In this document: positions 35,762-44,522 of the stretch, piece after piece | Layout of the letters: each line of letters begins with the position of its first letter | How positions within the stretch are numbered: the stretch's first letter is position 1 | Assembly: GCF_965656765.1 (NCBI RefSeq) | Contig: NZ_CBFHLV010000005.1 | Location: forward strand, 1 to 64,000 | Direction: 5' to 3' | DNA from: Marivita sp965656765 | GTDB taxonomy: Bacteria > Pseudomonadota > Alphaproteobacteria > Rhodobacterales > Rhodobacteraceae | Length of the DNA stretch: 64,000 nucleotides | Notes under the pieces: model-generated | What the model was told of the DNA's origin: nothing | The model's database searches: none | What the model saw: the letters and a program-made list of their open reading frames with translations, nothing else | Made by a program: the position numbers and the translations under genes

Positions 35762-36679
35762 ATGAAGCACCCGCTGACAGGCATTTTGCCCGTGGCCCCA
35801 ACCCCGTTCCATGAGGACGGCTCAATCGATACAGACGGCATGACGCGTGTGTTGGATTGTATGATTGACCAAGGTTCAGATGCGATCTGTATCCTTGCAA
35901 ACTATTCAGAACAGTTCGTGCTGTCGGATGCGGAACGCGCTACGTTGACCAAGGTGTCGCTGGAACACGTCGCAGGCCGGGTGCCGGTCATCGTGACCGT
36001 GAGCCATTTCAGCACACAGGTCGTTATCAACCGTGCCCGCGAGGCGGAGGCGATGGGCGCATCCATGCTGATGATGATGCCGCCATATCATGGCGTTGGC
36101 CTTGTGCCTGCCGAAGCGGGAATCTTTGAGCATTTTGCGGCTGTCTCGGACGCCATTTCGATCCCGATCATGGTGCAAGATGCTCCGTTGTCTGGTGTTT
36201 CCATGCCAGTTCCGCTGCTGGCGCGGATGGCGAAAGAAATCGAAAATGTGAGCTACTTCAAAATGGAAACGCCCTTTGCCGCAGATAAGCTTGCGGCGCT
36301 GATTAACGCGGGTGGCGACCATATCGTCGGGCCGTTCGACGGAGAAGAAGCGGTGACCCTGCTGGCTGATCTCGACGCGGGGTGTACCGGGACGATGACG
36401 TCCGGTTTGCAACCTGAACTGATAAAGCCAATTGTGACCAATTACCTTGCTGGGGATATCGACACAGCACTGGCGCATTGGCGCGACTGTTTACCGTTGA
36501 TCAACCACGAAAACCGGCAATGCGGCTTGCGGGCTACAAAGGTCGTTATGAAAGAAGGGGGTGTGATCGGATCAGATCATGTGCGACACCCCCTCAAACC
36601 AATGTCACAGCGCACGCGGTCGCGGTTGCTGCAATTGGCAGCCGAGCGCGATGTGATTGCGCTGCGTTGGGGAAAATAA
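35762..36679 (+). CDS. araD: 2-keto-3-deoxy-L-arabonate dehydratase (DHDPS family)
   Basis: A 305-residue class I aldolase-fold lyase making alpha-ketoglutarate semialdehyde. GILPVAPTPFHEDGSID start, CILANYSEQF (43-52), MPPYHG, MVQDAPLSG, Schiff-base Lys167 (YFKMETP) and GPFDGEEAVTLL correspond to A. brasilense AraD rather than to aldolases of the family. The ATG at 35762 has AAAGGA in front. It is the third step of the non-phosphorylating arabinose route, 34 bp behind araA. Confidence 0.91.
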   Translation: MKHPLTGILPVAPTPFHEDGSIDTDGMTRVLDCMIDQGSDAICILANYSEQFVLSDAERATLTKVSLEHVAGRVPVIVTVSHFSTQVVINRAREAEAMGASMLMMMPPYHGVGLVPAEAGIFEHFAAVSDAISIPIMVQDAPLSGVSMPVPLLARMAKEIENVSYFKMETPFAADKLAALINAGGDHIVGPFDGEEAVTLLADLDAGCTGTMTSGLQPELIKPIVTNYLAGDIDTALAHWRDCLPLINHENRQCGLRATKVVMKEGGVIGSDHVRHPLKPMSQRTRSRLLQLAAERDVIALRWGK

Positions 36680-36690
36680 GGGAGAATTCA

Positions 36691-38211
36691 ATGGTTTATG
36701 AACCACATGGCAAACACCTGATCGCCGGCGATTGGGTGTCCGGCCAAACCACATTCACGTCGCAACCAGTGACAGGCGAAGGTCAGACCTTTTCCGAAGG
36801 TGGTGCCGATGAGGTCAATCGTGCAGTGCGCGCTGCCGAAGAAGCATTTGCCACATACGGGTGGACAAGCCGCGAAGAACGCGCTGCGTTTTTGGATGCG
36901 ATTGCCGAAGAGATCGACGCGCGTGGTGACGACATTACACGACTGGGCTGCACCGAAACCGGTCTTCCCGAAGCGCGGCTTCAAGGCGAACGCGGGCGTA
37001 CCACTGGCCAATTGCGGATGTTTGCGGACCATATTCGGAATGGTGCGTATCTGGACCGCCGCCATGATGCGGCCCTGCCGGACCGCCAGCCTTTGCCCCG
37101 GCCTGATATGAAGATGGTGCAACGGCCGATTGGACCGGTCGCCGTGTTCGGCGCTTCCAACTTCCCGCTCGCGTTTTCGACTGCTGGTGGCGATACCGCC
37201 TCGGCGCTGGCGGCGGGCTGCCCGGTTGTCGTCAAGGGCCATCCGGCCCATCCGGCTACCGGTGAGATCGTCGCCGATGCCATCGCAGCAGCAATTGTGC
37301 GATGCGGTATGCCGGCTGGCACGTTTTCCCTGATCCAGGGCACCAGCCACGAATTGGGCGGCGCGCTTGTTCAGCATCCCCTGATCAATGCAGTTGGGTT
37401 CACTGGGTCTTTGGGCGCCGGGCGCGCGCTGTTCGATCTCTGCGCGGCACGGCCCGTTCCGATCCCGTTCTTTGGCGAACTTGGGTCGGTCAATCCGGTC
37501 TTCGTTATGCCCAATGCGCTTGCTGCACGCGGGTCCGATCTAGGCGCGGCCTGGGCTGGATCTCTGACGATGGGGGTTGGTCAGTTCTGCACCAATCCAG
37601 GGATCGTCGTTGCACCCGAGGGACCAGAGTTCGATGCGTTCGCGAAGGCCGCAACCGATGCGTTGGAGGCTGCCGGAGAGTCTGTGATGCTGACCGACGG
37701 GATCGCGAACGCCTTCCGACGCGGTGTGGCTGAGGTCGGTTCCGCGAGCGGTGTTCAGGAGCTTCTGAAATCGACCTGCGACCGCCGCAATGCGGCCCCT
37801 GCGATTTATAAAGTTGATGCTGATACATGGCTTAAAAATGAAGATTTGGCCGAAGAAGTGTTCGGCCCGTTGGGTATCCTCGTGACTGCCAGCGGACCTG
37901 AACAAATGCTAGAGGTGGCGCGCAGTCTGCAAGGCCAGCTGACTGCAACTCTGCAGATGGACGACGCGGATACCGACATCGCACACCCATTTGTTCCCGT
38001 GCTTGAGCGCAAGGCCGGGCGCGTGCTGGTCAACGGTTTTCCCACTGGCGTTGAGGTGGCCGATGCAATGGTACATGGCGGACCGTATCCGGCATCGACG
38101 AACTTTGGCGCAACGTCTGTTGGCACGCTGGCGATCCGCCGGTTCCTGCGTCCGGTTTGCTACCAGAACATGCCGGATGCGCTATTGCCGGTTGATCTGA
38201 ACGGCATGTGA
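36691..38211 (+). CDS. araE: Alpha-ketoglutarate semialdehyde dehydrogenase
   Basis: A 506-residue aldehyde dehydrogenase that ends the pathway at alpha-ketoglutarate. Cofactor region GASNFPLAFSTAGGD (about 152), catalytic Glu near 263 (FFGELGSVNPV) and Cys near 300 (GQFCTNPG). The start GKHLIAGDWV and the GHPAHPATGE helix are typical of KGSADH (2,5-dioxovalerate dehydrogenase). GGGAGAA precedes the ATG, 11 bp after araD. It converges with tkt. Confidence 0.92.
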   Translation: MVYEPHGKHLIAGDWVSGQTTFTSQPVTGEGQTFSEGGADEVNRAVRAAEEAFATYGWTSREERAAFLDAIAEEIDARGDDITRLGCTETGLPEARLQGERGRTTGQLRMFADHIRNGAYLDRRHDAALPDRQPLPRPDMKMVQRPIGPVAVFGASNFPLAFSTAGGDTASALAAGCPVVVKGHPAHPATGEIVADAIAAAIVRCGMPAGTFSLIQGTSHELGGALVQHPLINAVGFTGSLGAGRALFDLCAARPVPIPFFGELGSVNPVFVMPNALAARGSDLGAAWAGSLTMGVGQFCTNPGIVVAPEGPEFDAFAKAATDALEAAGESVMLTDGIANAFRRGVAEVGSASGVQELLKSTCDRRNAAPAIYKVDADTWLKNEDLAEEVFGPLGILVTASGPEQMLEVARSLQGQLTATLQMDDADTDIAHPFVPVLERKAGRVLVNGFPTGVEVADAMVHGGPYPASTNFGATSVGTLAIRRFLRPVCYQNMPDALLPVDLNGM

Positions 38212-38224
38212 TCAAGCGTTGTGG

Positions 38225-38243
38225 CAGGGCGGTTATCGCCCTG
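38225..38243. terminator. Hairpin between convergent araE and tkt
   Basis: CAGGGCG (38225-38231) pairs with CGCCCTG (38237-38243) around GTTAT and overlaps the tkt stop. No T run; possibly a weak bidirectional terminator. Confidence 0.4.
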
Positions 38244-40179
38244 TCAGCTCTTTTGCGGCCACGATGATCTTGTTGTCGTTGATCCCGAAATGATCGTAGA
38301 GTACAGGCGCTTTGGCTGACGCGCCGAAGCTTGTCATTCCGATGAATCGGTCGGTTGGCCGCAGCCATCGTTCCCACCCAAATTTCAGCGCCGCCTCGAT
38401 TGCGATGCGCGGGGCATCCCCCAGAACCTGCGCCTGATAGGCGGGGGGCTGATCTTCGAACAGGTCCCAGCAGGGCATAGAGACGACTGTGGTGCGGATG
38501 CCGAGGGGCTCCAAAATATCGCGGGCCTTTACAGCCAAACCAACCTCGGTGCCTGTGGCGATCAAGGTAAGGTCGCGATCCCCGTCTTTCCCAGCAAGAA
38601 TGTAGGCGCCCAACCGTGTCAGGTTTTCCGATGTGTCGCTGCGCACTTGATCAGCGTCCTGTCGGGACAGGGCAAACATTGAAGGGCCATCTGAGGTTTC
38701 CAGCGCGACCTCCCACGCCTCTGCCGTTTCCACCGCGTCCGCCGGTCGGAACACCCGCATGTTCGGCATCGCGCGGTAGCTTGCCAGGGTTTCAACCGGT
38801 TGATGGGTCGGTCCGTTGCTGCCGACACCAATGGAATCATGACTGAAGACGTAAATCGCGGGCAGACTCATCAGCGCGGCCATGCGCATCGCGGGGCGTT
38901 CGTAATCGGCAAAGGCCAGGTACGTCACGTTGATCGGTCGCAATCCGCCATGTGCGGCGATGCCACTGACCATCGCGCCCATCAAGTGTTCGCGTACGCC
39001 GCAATGCACATAAGTCCCGGCGCGGTTTGTCAGGTTAAAGGAATCGCGACTGCGTTTGTGATTGGTCGGAGCTTCGAGATCGGCGCAGAGCACGATGAGT
39101 TCAGGCAGTACCTCTGTCAATATATCGCACGCATCCCCTGATGATAGGATCGTGGCACGCGCATCGTTGCGCGATCCGGGAAGGTTGTCCGCCCAATTAG
39201 CTGGCAAGGCGCCAGTCATCCAACGGTTGAACTCGTCTTGGTCGGGATGTGTTGCCAGCGTTTTGGACCATTCTGTCTGGGCCTGTGCACCTCGGTCCAT
39301 CGCTTTGTGCCAGTCGTCGTAAATGTCTTTCGGTATATGAAAGGCCGGATGCGGCCAGCTGCGCGCGATACGGGCCTCGTCTGCATCCTGTGGTGTGAGC
39401 GGGGCGGAATGGCCGCCGCGCTTGCCTTGCAGGCGCGGAATGCCCCGCGCGATAGTCGTGCGACATGCGATGAGCGACGGGCGCGGATCGGATTTGGCCT
39501 CGATGAATGCGGCGTCCACCGCATCGATGTCGTGTCCATCAACCGACACCACATGCCAGTTTGCTGCGCAAAACCGGGCTGGCACGTCTTCTGAAATCGA
39601 CAACGCGGTGTCGCCGTCATCGGTGATCTGGTTGTCATCCCACAGAAAGGTCAGACGTCCCAATTGAAGATGCCCGGCGAGAGAGATTGCCTCTTGCCCC
39701 ATACCTTCTTGAAGGCATCCATCACCGACAAAAGCCCAGGTGCGGTGATCCACCAAATCACGGCCAAATCGGGCTGCGAGCCTTTCTTCGGCCACGGCCA
39801 TGCCGACCGCGCAGGCGATACCCTGGCCAAGAAGGCCGCTGGTGATCTCGATACCTGCATTCTGTTCAATCTCGGGGTGGCCTGCACAGACCGAATGCAG
39901 CGTGCGAAACGACTTCAGCGCATCCAGCGTCATCTTGTCATAGCCCGAAAGGTGCAAAAGCGCGTAGAGCAACATGGAACCATGCCCGTTCGACAGAACA
40001 ACGCGGTCGCGGTCGGGCCAAAGCGGGTCTTTCGGTGCAGCCTTAAGGTGGTTTGCATAGAGCGTCGCGGCAATCTCAGCCATGCCAAGTGGCACACCTT
40101 GATGCCCCTCGCCCGCGGTTCGGATTGCATCGATCGCAAGAAAGCGGATAGCGTCTGCCATGTTCTGAATGGCCGTCAT
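38233..40179 (-). CDS. tkt: Transketolase, divergent full-length type
   Basis: A 648-residue TPP enzyme. Substrate/TPP segments: GEGHQGVPLGMAE (22-34), SNGHGSMLLYALLHLSGY, GDGCLQEGMGQEAIS with WDDNQIT, GVREHLMGAMVSGI and GVGSNGPTHQPVE. It departs from housekeeping transketolases in positions that are usually fixed, for example SGLLGQGI for TGPLGQGI and VCAGHPE for the TPGHPE loop. The ATG at 40179 is one base after the stop of the upstream oxidoreductase gene, so it is cotranscribed with it. I infer a dedicated catabolic transketolase rather than the pentose phosphate one. Confidence 0.88.
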   Translation of the reverse strand: MTAIQNMADAIRFLAIDAIRTAGEGHQGVPLGMAEIAATLYANHLKAAPKDPLWPDRDRVVLSNGHGSMLLYALLHLSGYDKMTLDALKSFRTLHSVCAGHPEIEQNAGIEITSGLLGQGIACAVGMAVAEERLAARFGRDLVDHRTWAFVGDGCLQEGMGQEAISLAGHLQLGRLTFLWDDNQITDDGDTALSISEDVPARFCAANWHVVSVDGHDIDAVDAAFIEAKSDPRPSLIACRTTIARGIPRLQGKRGGHSAPLTPQDADEARIARSWPHPAFHIPKDIYDDWHKAMDRGAQAQTEWSKTLATHPDQDEFNRWMTGALPANWADNLPGSRNDARATILSSGDACDILTEVLPELIVLCADLEAPTNHKRSRDSFNLTNRAGTYVHCGVREHLMGAMVSGIAAHGGLRPINVTYLAFADYERPAMRMAALMSLPAIYVFSHDSIGVGSNGPTHQPVETLASYRAMPNMRVFRPADAVETAEAWEVALETSDGPSMFALSRQDADQVRSDTSENLTRLGAYILAGKDGDRDLTLIATGTEVGLAVKARDILEPLGIRTTVVSMPCWDLFEDQPPAYQAQVLGDAPRIAIEAALKFGWERWLRPTDRFIGMTSFGASAKAPVLYDHFGINDNKIIVAAKELTGR

Positions 40180-40180
40180 G

Positions 40181-41521
40181 TTAGCTTTCCAGCAGTTGGT
40201 TTTGCTCAGTTCGCAGCGCATGGATGTCAAGGTCGTCGACCACCTCTATATCATCCAGCGTTACGATCTGGTCACGCTCAATGCTGCGCTTGAGTTTGAC
40301 GTGATGGGCCAGGCCTATGGGAAGCGCGCCAAGGCTGACTGCCTGTTTCGCCGGAATAGCCTTGGCCCAGACCTTGAACCCGCCTTCGCCGTCCAGCATG
40401 TTACCGGCAGCGAAATCACCCTTCGCTGTGGCAACCGCATCTGCGCGATATCGTTTCGAAATGCCGGTCGGTTCACGGCGCAGGGTGGCGGATAGGACCG
40501 AGACAGCGGTTTCCAGCCCGATCAGGTGAAACGGTCGCCACATGCTTCCATACCAGCCGGATGCGTCGGTCATCAGCCCGTATTGGTTAAAGCATTGGCG
40601 CGTGTATTCGTTTGGCGCGCGGAAGGTGACGAACATGCCATATTGAATGTTGTTCAGAACCACGCGCCCATCTGGCTCGCGGCTGGCTGCAATGTCGACA
40701 ATGCCGGTTTTTTCCAAACGCCCGCCCTCGCTGACAGGTTTGAACACCTCGGCCAAGTCTTGCAGCCCGGCAGGCGGAAACGCCAATCCGTCACTTGGGC
40801 AGTCCATCCCGGTCGCGTTGGCGACGGCGGCCATTTCGATGGCAGCTTTGGTGCCATCCGTAAAGGAGTTGTACATCTTTGGGTTAAAGTCGCCTGATTT
40901 GACCTGTTCGTCAGTGAAGTCGAAATAGTCCCAGACGGTGTCAGGCGTTGAATAGCGGTAGCCGGGGCAAAAGTTCATGCCTTTTCCAGCGGCGACCAAT
41001 TCGAACCCGCAGGAGTGCACCCAATCTACCAATTCACAAATTGCGGCAGGCTGATCGCCATAGGCCATTGAATAGACAACCCCTGCCTTGCGCGCTCGTT
41101 CGGCCAGAGCCGGGCCGCACATCACGTCGGCTTCGACATTGACCATGACCACATGTTTGCCTGCGTCGATGGCAGACAAAGCGTGCCGCACGCCTGCGAT
41201 GGGATGGCCCGTCGCTTCTATGATGACCTCGATTTCAGAGCAGGCAAAAAGACTTGATGCATCGTCGGTAACGTGAGTGGCACCTGATGTGATCGCGTCG
41301 GTCAGGGATGACGCCGAATACTGGTTTTTCTCCCAATACACGCGCGCCAGTGACGTCTGTGCCTTGGTGACATCCAGATCCGCGATCCCGACGATGTGGT
41401 ACCCATCGATGTGTTGCGCCTGAGACAGGATCATCGATCCAAATTTACCCGCACCGATCAGGCCGATCCGGACGGGTTTGCCTTGTGCTGTGCGCGCAGC
41501 GAGTAGAGCGGACAAATTCAT
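40181..41521 (-). CDS. COG4091-type NAD(P)-binding oxidoreductase with C-terminal SAF domain
   Basis: A 446-residue protein. A homoserine-dehydrogenase-like Rossmann start (RIGLIGAGKFGSMIL, 18-32) and VIIEATGHP and VVMVNVEADVMCGP strands are followed by a central catalytic region (GKGMNFCPGYRYSTPDTVWDYF) and a C-terminal SAF-like part (AKAIPAKQAVSLGALPIG..IERDQIVTLDDI, about 385-430). Databases often mislabel such proteins homoserine dehydrogenase or FlgA-like. The substrate is unknown; the context suggests a sugar or polyol acid. An AGAGG site precedes the ATG. It is the first gene of the minus-strand operon. Confidence 0.78.
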   Translation of the reverse strand: MNLSALLAARTAQGKPVRIGLIGAGKFGSMILSQAQHIDGYHIVGIADLDVTKAQTSLARVYWEKNQYSASSLTDAITSGATHVTDDASSLFACSEIEVIIEATGHPIAGVRHALSAIDAGKHVVMVNVEADVMCGPALAERARKAGVVYSMAYGDQPAAICELVDWVHSCGFELVAAGKGMNFCPGYRYSTPDTVWDYFDFTDEQVKSGDFNPKMYNSFTDGTKAAIEMAAVANATGMDCPSDGLAFPPAGLQDLAEVFKPVSEGGRLEKTGIVDIAASREPDGRVVLNNIQYGMFVTFRAPNEYTRQCFNQYGLMTDASGWYGSMWRPFHLIGLETAVSVLSATLRREPTGISKRYRADAVATAKGDFAAGNMLDGEGGFKVWAKAIPAKQAVSLGALPIGLAHHVKLKRSIERDQIVTLDDIEVVDDLDIHALRTEQNQLLES

Positions 41522-41599
41522 GGATTTACCTCTATGGATAGTGCGGTTTGCATCAAGATACCGGGGCTGTGGGTGTAATAACCATCATAAATTCGAATG

Positions 41600-41636
41600 A
41601 AATCATTAAGCTGTGCTAAACGGTGATTAATGATTT
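41600..41636. promoter_or_regulatory. Long inverted repeat in divergent promoter region
   Basis: Perfect 10-bp arms AAATCATTAA (41600-41609) and TTAATGATTT (41627-41636), separated by 17 nt, lie in the 187-bp spacer between the divergent COG4091-tkt and split-transketolase operons. They are likely the binding site of a dimeric regulator acting on both sides; the LysR protein at 45286-46263 is the nearest candidate. Confidence 0.6.
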
Positions 41637-41692
41637 CCGGCTTGTTGGACAGCCTGCGTTAAAGCGATTTTCGTTCAAAGCAACGCGCAACG

Positions 41693-41700
41693 AGGGAGGA
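41693..41700 (+). promoter_or_regulatory. Strong ribosome site that fixes a TTG start
   Basis: AGGGAGGA ends 8 nt before the TTG at 41709. No ATG in frame lies at a suitable distance: the first is over 80 nt further and would remove conserved N-terminal sequence. Confidence 0.7.
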
Positions 41701-41708
41701 GACCCGGT

Positions 41709-42560
41709 TTGCCCAATCGCAGCGAAATACATGGATCGAATGTAAGCCTTGCGGCACGTGCATGGGCGATCCGACGCTATGCTCTGCGCATGGCCGAGGT
41801 GCAGGGCCAGGGCTATATTGGTCAAGCACTGGGTGTGGCCGATGTGTTGGCGATTTCGTATTTTCACGCGATGGATTACCGCGCTGATGATCCGGAATGG
41901 GAGGGGCGCGACAGGTTTTACCTGTCTATTGGCCACTATGCGATTGCGCTTTACGCGGCGCTTCTCGAGGCTGGTATCCTGCCCGAGAACGAGATTGAAA
42001 CCTACGGCATGGACGACAGCAGGATGCCGATGTCCGGCATGGCATCTTATACGCCGGGCATGGAGATCACTGGCGGGTCGCTCGGTCAGGGCCTGGGAAT
42101 CGCGGTGGGGGCTGCACTCGGCCTGAAGCGCAAGGCGTCTGGTGCGTTTGTGTATAACATGTTGTCCGACGGCGAGCTGGGCGAGGGATCAACCTGGGAA
42201 GCGGTGATGTCAGCCGTCCAATGGAAGCTCGATAATCTGATCGCGGTTGTCGACTTCAACAATCAGCAGGCGGATGGACCGTCACTTGATGCGTTGGCAA
42301 CGCCCAAGGAAGCGCCGAAATGGGCTGCCTTTGGGTGGTATGCGCAAGAGGTGAATGGCAATGACCTGGATGCGCTTGCGCAAGCCTTTGACAATGCCCG
42401 CAATCATCCCGACCCACGGCCGCGCGTGATCATTTGCCATACCAAAATGTGTAAGGGCATCCCGTTTCTAGAAACCCGGGAAAGCACGCACTTTATCCGC
42501 GTTGAGGCTGACGAATGGACCAAAGCGATTGCGCTTCTGGACGAGGACAAACCGCTATGA
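41709..42560 (+). CDS. Transketolase N-terminal subunit (split transketolase)
   Basis: A 283-residue TPP-binding half of a two-chain transketolase. AEVQGQGYIGQALGVADVL replaces the usual GHPG entry. RDRFYLSIGHYAIALYAAL and TGGSLGQGLGIAVGAALG form the active-site walls, and SDGELGEGSTWEAVMSAVQWKLDNLIAVVDFNNQQ is the TPP/Mg motif. Translation starts at TTG. It overlaps the C-terminal subunit by four bases (ATGA). Split transketolases often serve special ketose substrates (for example apulose-4-phosphate or sulfo-fructose) rather than the pentose phosphate pathway; which one applies here is open. Confidence 0.88.
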   Translation: MPNRSEIHGSNVSLAARAWAIRRYALRMAEVQGQGYIGQALGVADVLAISYFHAMDYRADDPEWEGRDRFYLSIGHYAIALYAALLEAGILPENEIETYGMDDSRMPMSGMASYTPGMEITGGSLGQGLGIAVGAALGLKRKASGAFVYNMLSDGELGEGSTWEAVMSAVQWKLDNLIAVVDFNNQQADGPSLDALATPKEAPKWAAFGWYAQEVNGNDLDALAQAFDNARNHPDPRPRVIICHTKMCKGIPFLETRESTHFIRVEADEWTKAIALLDEDKPL

Positions 42561-43600
42561 GTATTCCCGCATCCTCGCGCCGGAAATCGAAATACGCACC
42601 ACGTACACCAGCAAGCGGTGACCGGGTCGCCACCAGTGCGATGATCGCGTCTTTGGATGCCGAAGGCCGTGACACAATCGCGGCGCCGTTTGGCCATGCG
42701 CTGGTCGATCTAGGAAGAACGCGCGACGATATTGTCGGCCTATCGGCTGACCTTTCGAAATACACCGACTTGCACATCTTTGCCGAAGCCTATCCAGATC
42801 GGTTCTATCAAATGGGCATGGCCGAGGCGTTGCTGATGTCCGCCGCTGCCGGCCTGGCACGCGAAGGGTTTGTTCCTTTCGCGACGACTTACGCGGTGTT
42901 TGCATCTCGACGCGCCTATGACTTTGTCGCGATGGCGATCGCCGAGGAAAATCTACCGGTCAAGATTTGCTGCGCCCTGCCCGGATTGTCCACGGGGTAC
43001 GGCCCTAGTCATCAGGCGACCGAGGATCTTGCCATTATGCGGGGTTTGCCGAACCTCACGGTGTTGGACCCTTGCGACGCGGTTGACATAGACCAAGCAA
43101 CGCGCGCGATCGCAGAGTCACCCGGTCCGGTCTACATGCGCCTTTTGCGGGGCAAGGTGCCGAATGTGTTGGGCGAATATGGGTACCAGTTTGAACTTGG
43201 CAAAGCGAAGATGATTCACGACGGGACGGATGTTTTGATTATCTCGTCTGGCTTCATGACCATGCGTACGCTTGATGCGGCCAAAGCACTGGCTGCTGAT
43301 GGGGTCTCGTGTGCGGTGCTGCATTCGCCAACAATCAAACCGCTGGATGTAGAGACGATCTGTGCCGAAGCTGGAAAAGGTGGGCGGCTTGTTGTGACGG
43401 CCGAGAACCATTCGATTACTGGAGGCCTGGGTGAAGCTGTTGCAGGCGCGCTGATGCGGGCGCAGGTGCATGTGCCGTTCCGCCAGATCGCTTTGCCGGA
43501 CGAATTCCTCGACGCTGGCGCGCTTCCTACGTTGCACGATCAGTACGGGATCACCGTCGATAGGATAACTGCACAGATCAAAGAATGGTTGGGGGACTGA
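42557..43600 (+). CDS. Transketolase C-terminal subunit (split transketolase)
   Basis: A 347-residue partner of the preceding subunit, with the pyrimidine-binding domain (GLSADLSKYTDLHIFAEAYPDRFYQMGMAEALLMSAAAGLA; catalytic Glu within MAEA) and the C-terminal transketolase domain (GTDVLIISSGFMTM, about 235). PGLSTGYGPSHQATEDLAIMRGLPN gives the phosphate/hydroxyl-binding loop. The first 35 residues are a basic leader not usual in the family. It is translationally coupled to the N-terminal subunit. Confidence 0.88.
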   Translation: MSIPASSRRKSKYAPRTPASGDRVATSAMIASLDAEGRDTIAAPFGHALVDLGRTRDDIVGLSADLSKYTDLHIFAEAYPDRFYQMGMAEALLMSAAAGLAREGFVPFATTYAVFASRRAYDFVAMAIAEENLPVKICCALPGLSTGYGPSHQATEDLAIMRGLPNLTVLDPCDAVDIDQATRAIAESPGPVYMRLLRGKVPNVLGEYGYQFELGKAKMIHDGTDVLIISSGFMTMRTLDAAKALAADGVSCAVLHSPTIKPLDVETICAEAGKGGRLVVTAENHSITGGLGEAVAGALMRAQVHVPFRQIALPDEFLDAGALPTLHDQYGITVDRITAQIKEWLGD

Positions 43601-43601
43601 G

Positions 43602-44489
43602 ATGGCAGACACCGCAATCATCGGGCTTGGCGCAATGGGTCAGGGCATGGCGCGCAAGATCATCCAGGCGGGCATTCCTCTTAACGGTTTCGACCTGTCT
43701 ATCGACGCCCGCGAACGGTTTGAGACAAGCGGGGGCGAAAGTGCCGAAAGCGCTGTTGTGGCAGCCGAAGGCTGTGACCTGCTTCTGGTGATGGTGGCGA
43801 CTGCGGCGCAGGCTGAGACGGCGCTCTTTGATGGCGTCACCGATGCACTGGCGCCGGGTGCCGTGGTCATCCTGTCTTCGACTGTGGCGCCGTCAGAAGC
43901 GCGGACTATTGCCGCACGATTGAATGACGCCGGGCATTTGATGCTGGATGCGCCCGTGTCGGGCGGTCAGGTTGGCGCGGACAGCGGCACGCTTACCATC
44001 ATGGCGTCTGGGCCAGAGTCGGCGTTCGATAGGGCAGAGGGTGTTTTGGCTGCAGTGTCTAAAAAGGTTCACCGCTTGGGTGATGAACCAGGCATGGGGG
44101 CCACCTATAAGGTGGTGCATCAACTGGCCGCGGGGGTGCATTTGGTGGCGGCCGCCGAGCTGATGGCCTTTGGCGCCAAGGCGGGGTGTGATCCGCAGAG
44201 GTTGCTGGACATCGTATCTAGTTCTGCCGGGCAAAGTTGGATGATGGACGACCGTGCGCCGCGTATGATGCAGACCGATCCCGTGGCGACCTCGACAGTG
44301 GATATCTTCATCAAAGATTTGGGCCTCGTCGTTCAATCCGCACGTGACAGTGGCGCGCCGGTTCCACTGGCTGCCGCGGCGTATCAGATGATGGTGGGCG
44401 CCGGTGGTATGGGTTTGGGTCGTGAAGACGACAGTGCCGTCATCCGCGCTTACGAGGCACTAACCGGCTGCAAGATTACGGAGCGCTGA
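43602..44489 (+). CDS. L-threonate-dehydrogenase-like beta-hydroxyacid dehydrogenase
   Basis: A 295-residue enzyme of the 3-hydroxyisobutyrate dehydrogenase family: GLGAMGQGMA (8-17), LDAPVSGGQVGADSG (115-129), catalytic Lys170 (ATYKVVHQLAAGVHL), and FIKDLGLV. The ending GREDDSAVIRAYEALTG is like LtnD (L-threonate 2-dehydrogenase) and relatives acting on C4 sugar acids. One base separates it from the split transketolase. A C4 or branched C5 sugar acid is a fair guess for the substrate. Confidence 0.82.
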   Translation: MADTAIIGLGAMGQGMARKIIQAGIPLNGFDLSIDARERFETSGGESAESAVVAAEGCDLLLVMVATAAQAETALFDGVTDALAPGAVVILSSTVAPSEARTIAARLNDAGHLMLDAPVSGGQVGADSGTLTIMASGPESAFDRAEGVLAAVSKKVHRLGDEPGMGATYKVVHQLAAGVHLVAAAELMAFGAKAGCDPQRLLDIVSSSAGQSWMMDDRAPRMMQTDPVATSTVDIFIKDLGLVVQSARDSGAPVPLAAAAYQMMVGAGGMGLGREDDSAVIRAYEALTGCKITER

Positions 44490-44522
44490 CGCTGGGCAAC
44501 GCCCTCTTATGGGAAAGAAAAT

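Noticed and set aside
40181..41521. Reading the COG4091 protein as homoserine dehydrogenase or flagellar FlgA
   Set aside because: It shares only the Rossmann start and the SAF domain with these; there is no threonine or flagellar gene nearby and the sugar context is strong.
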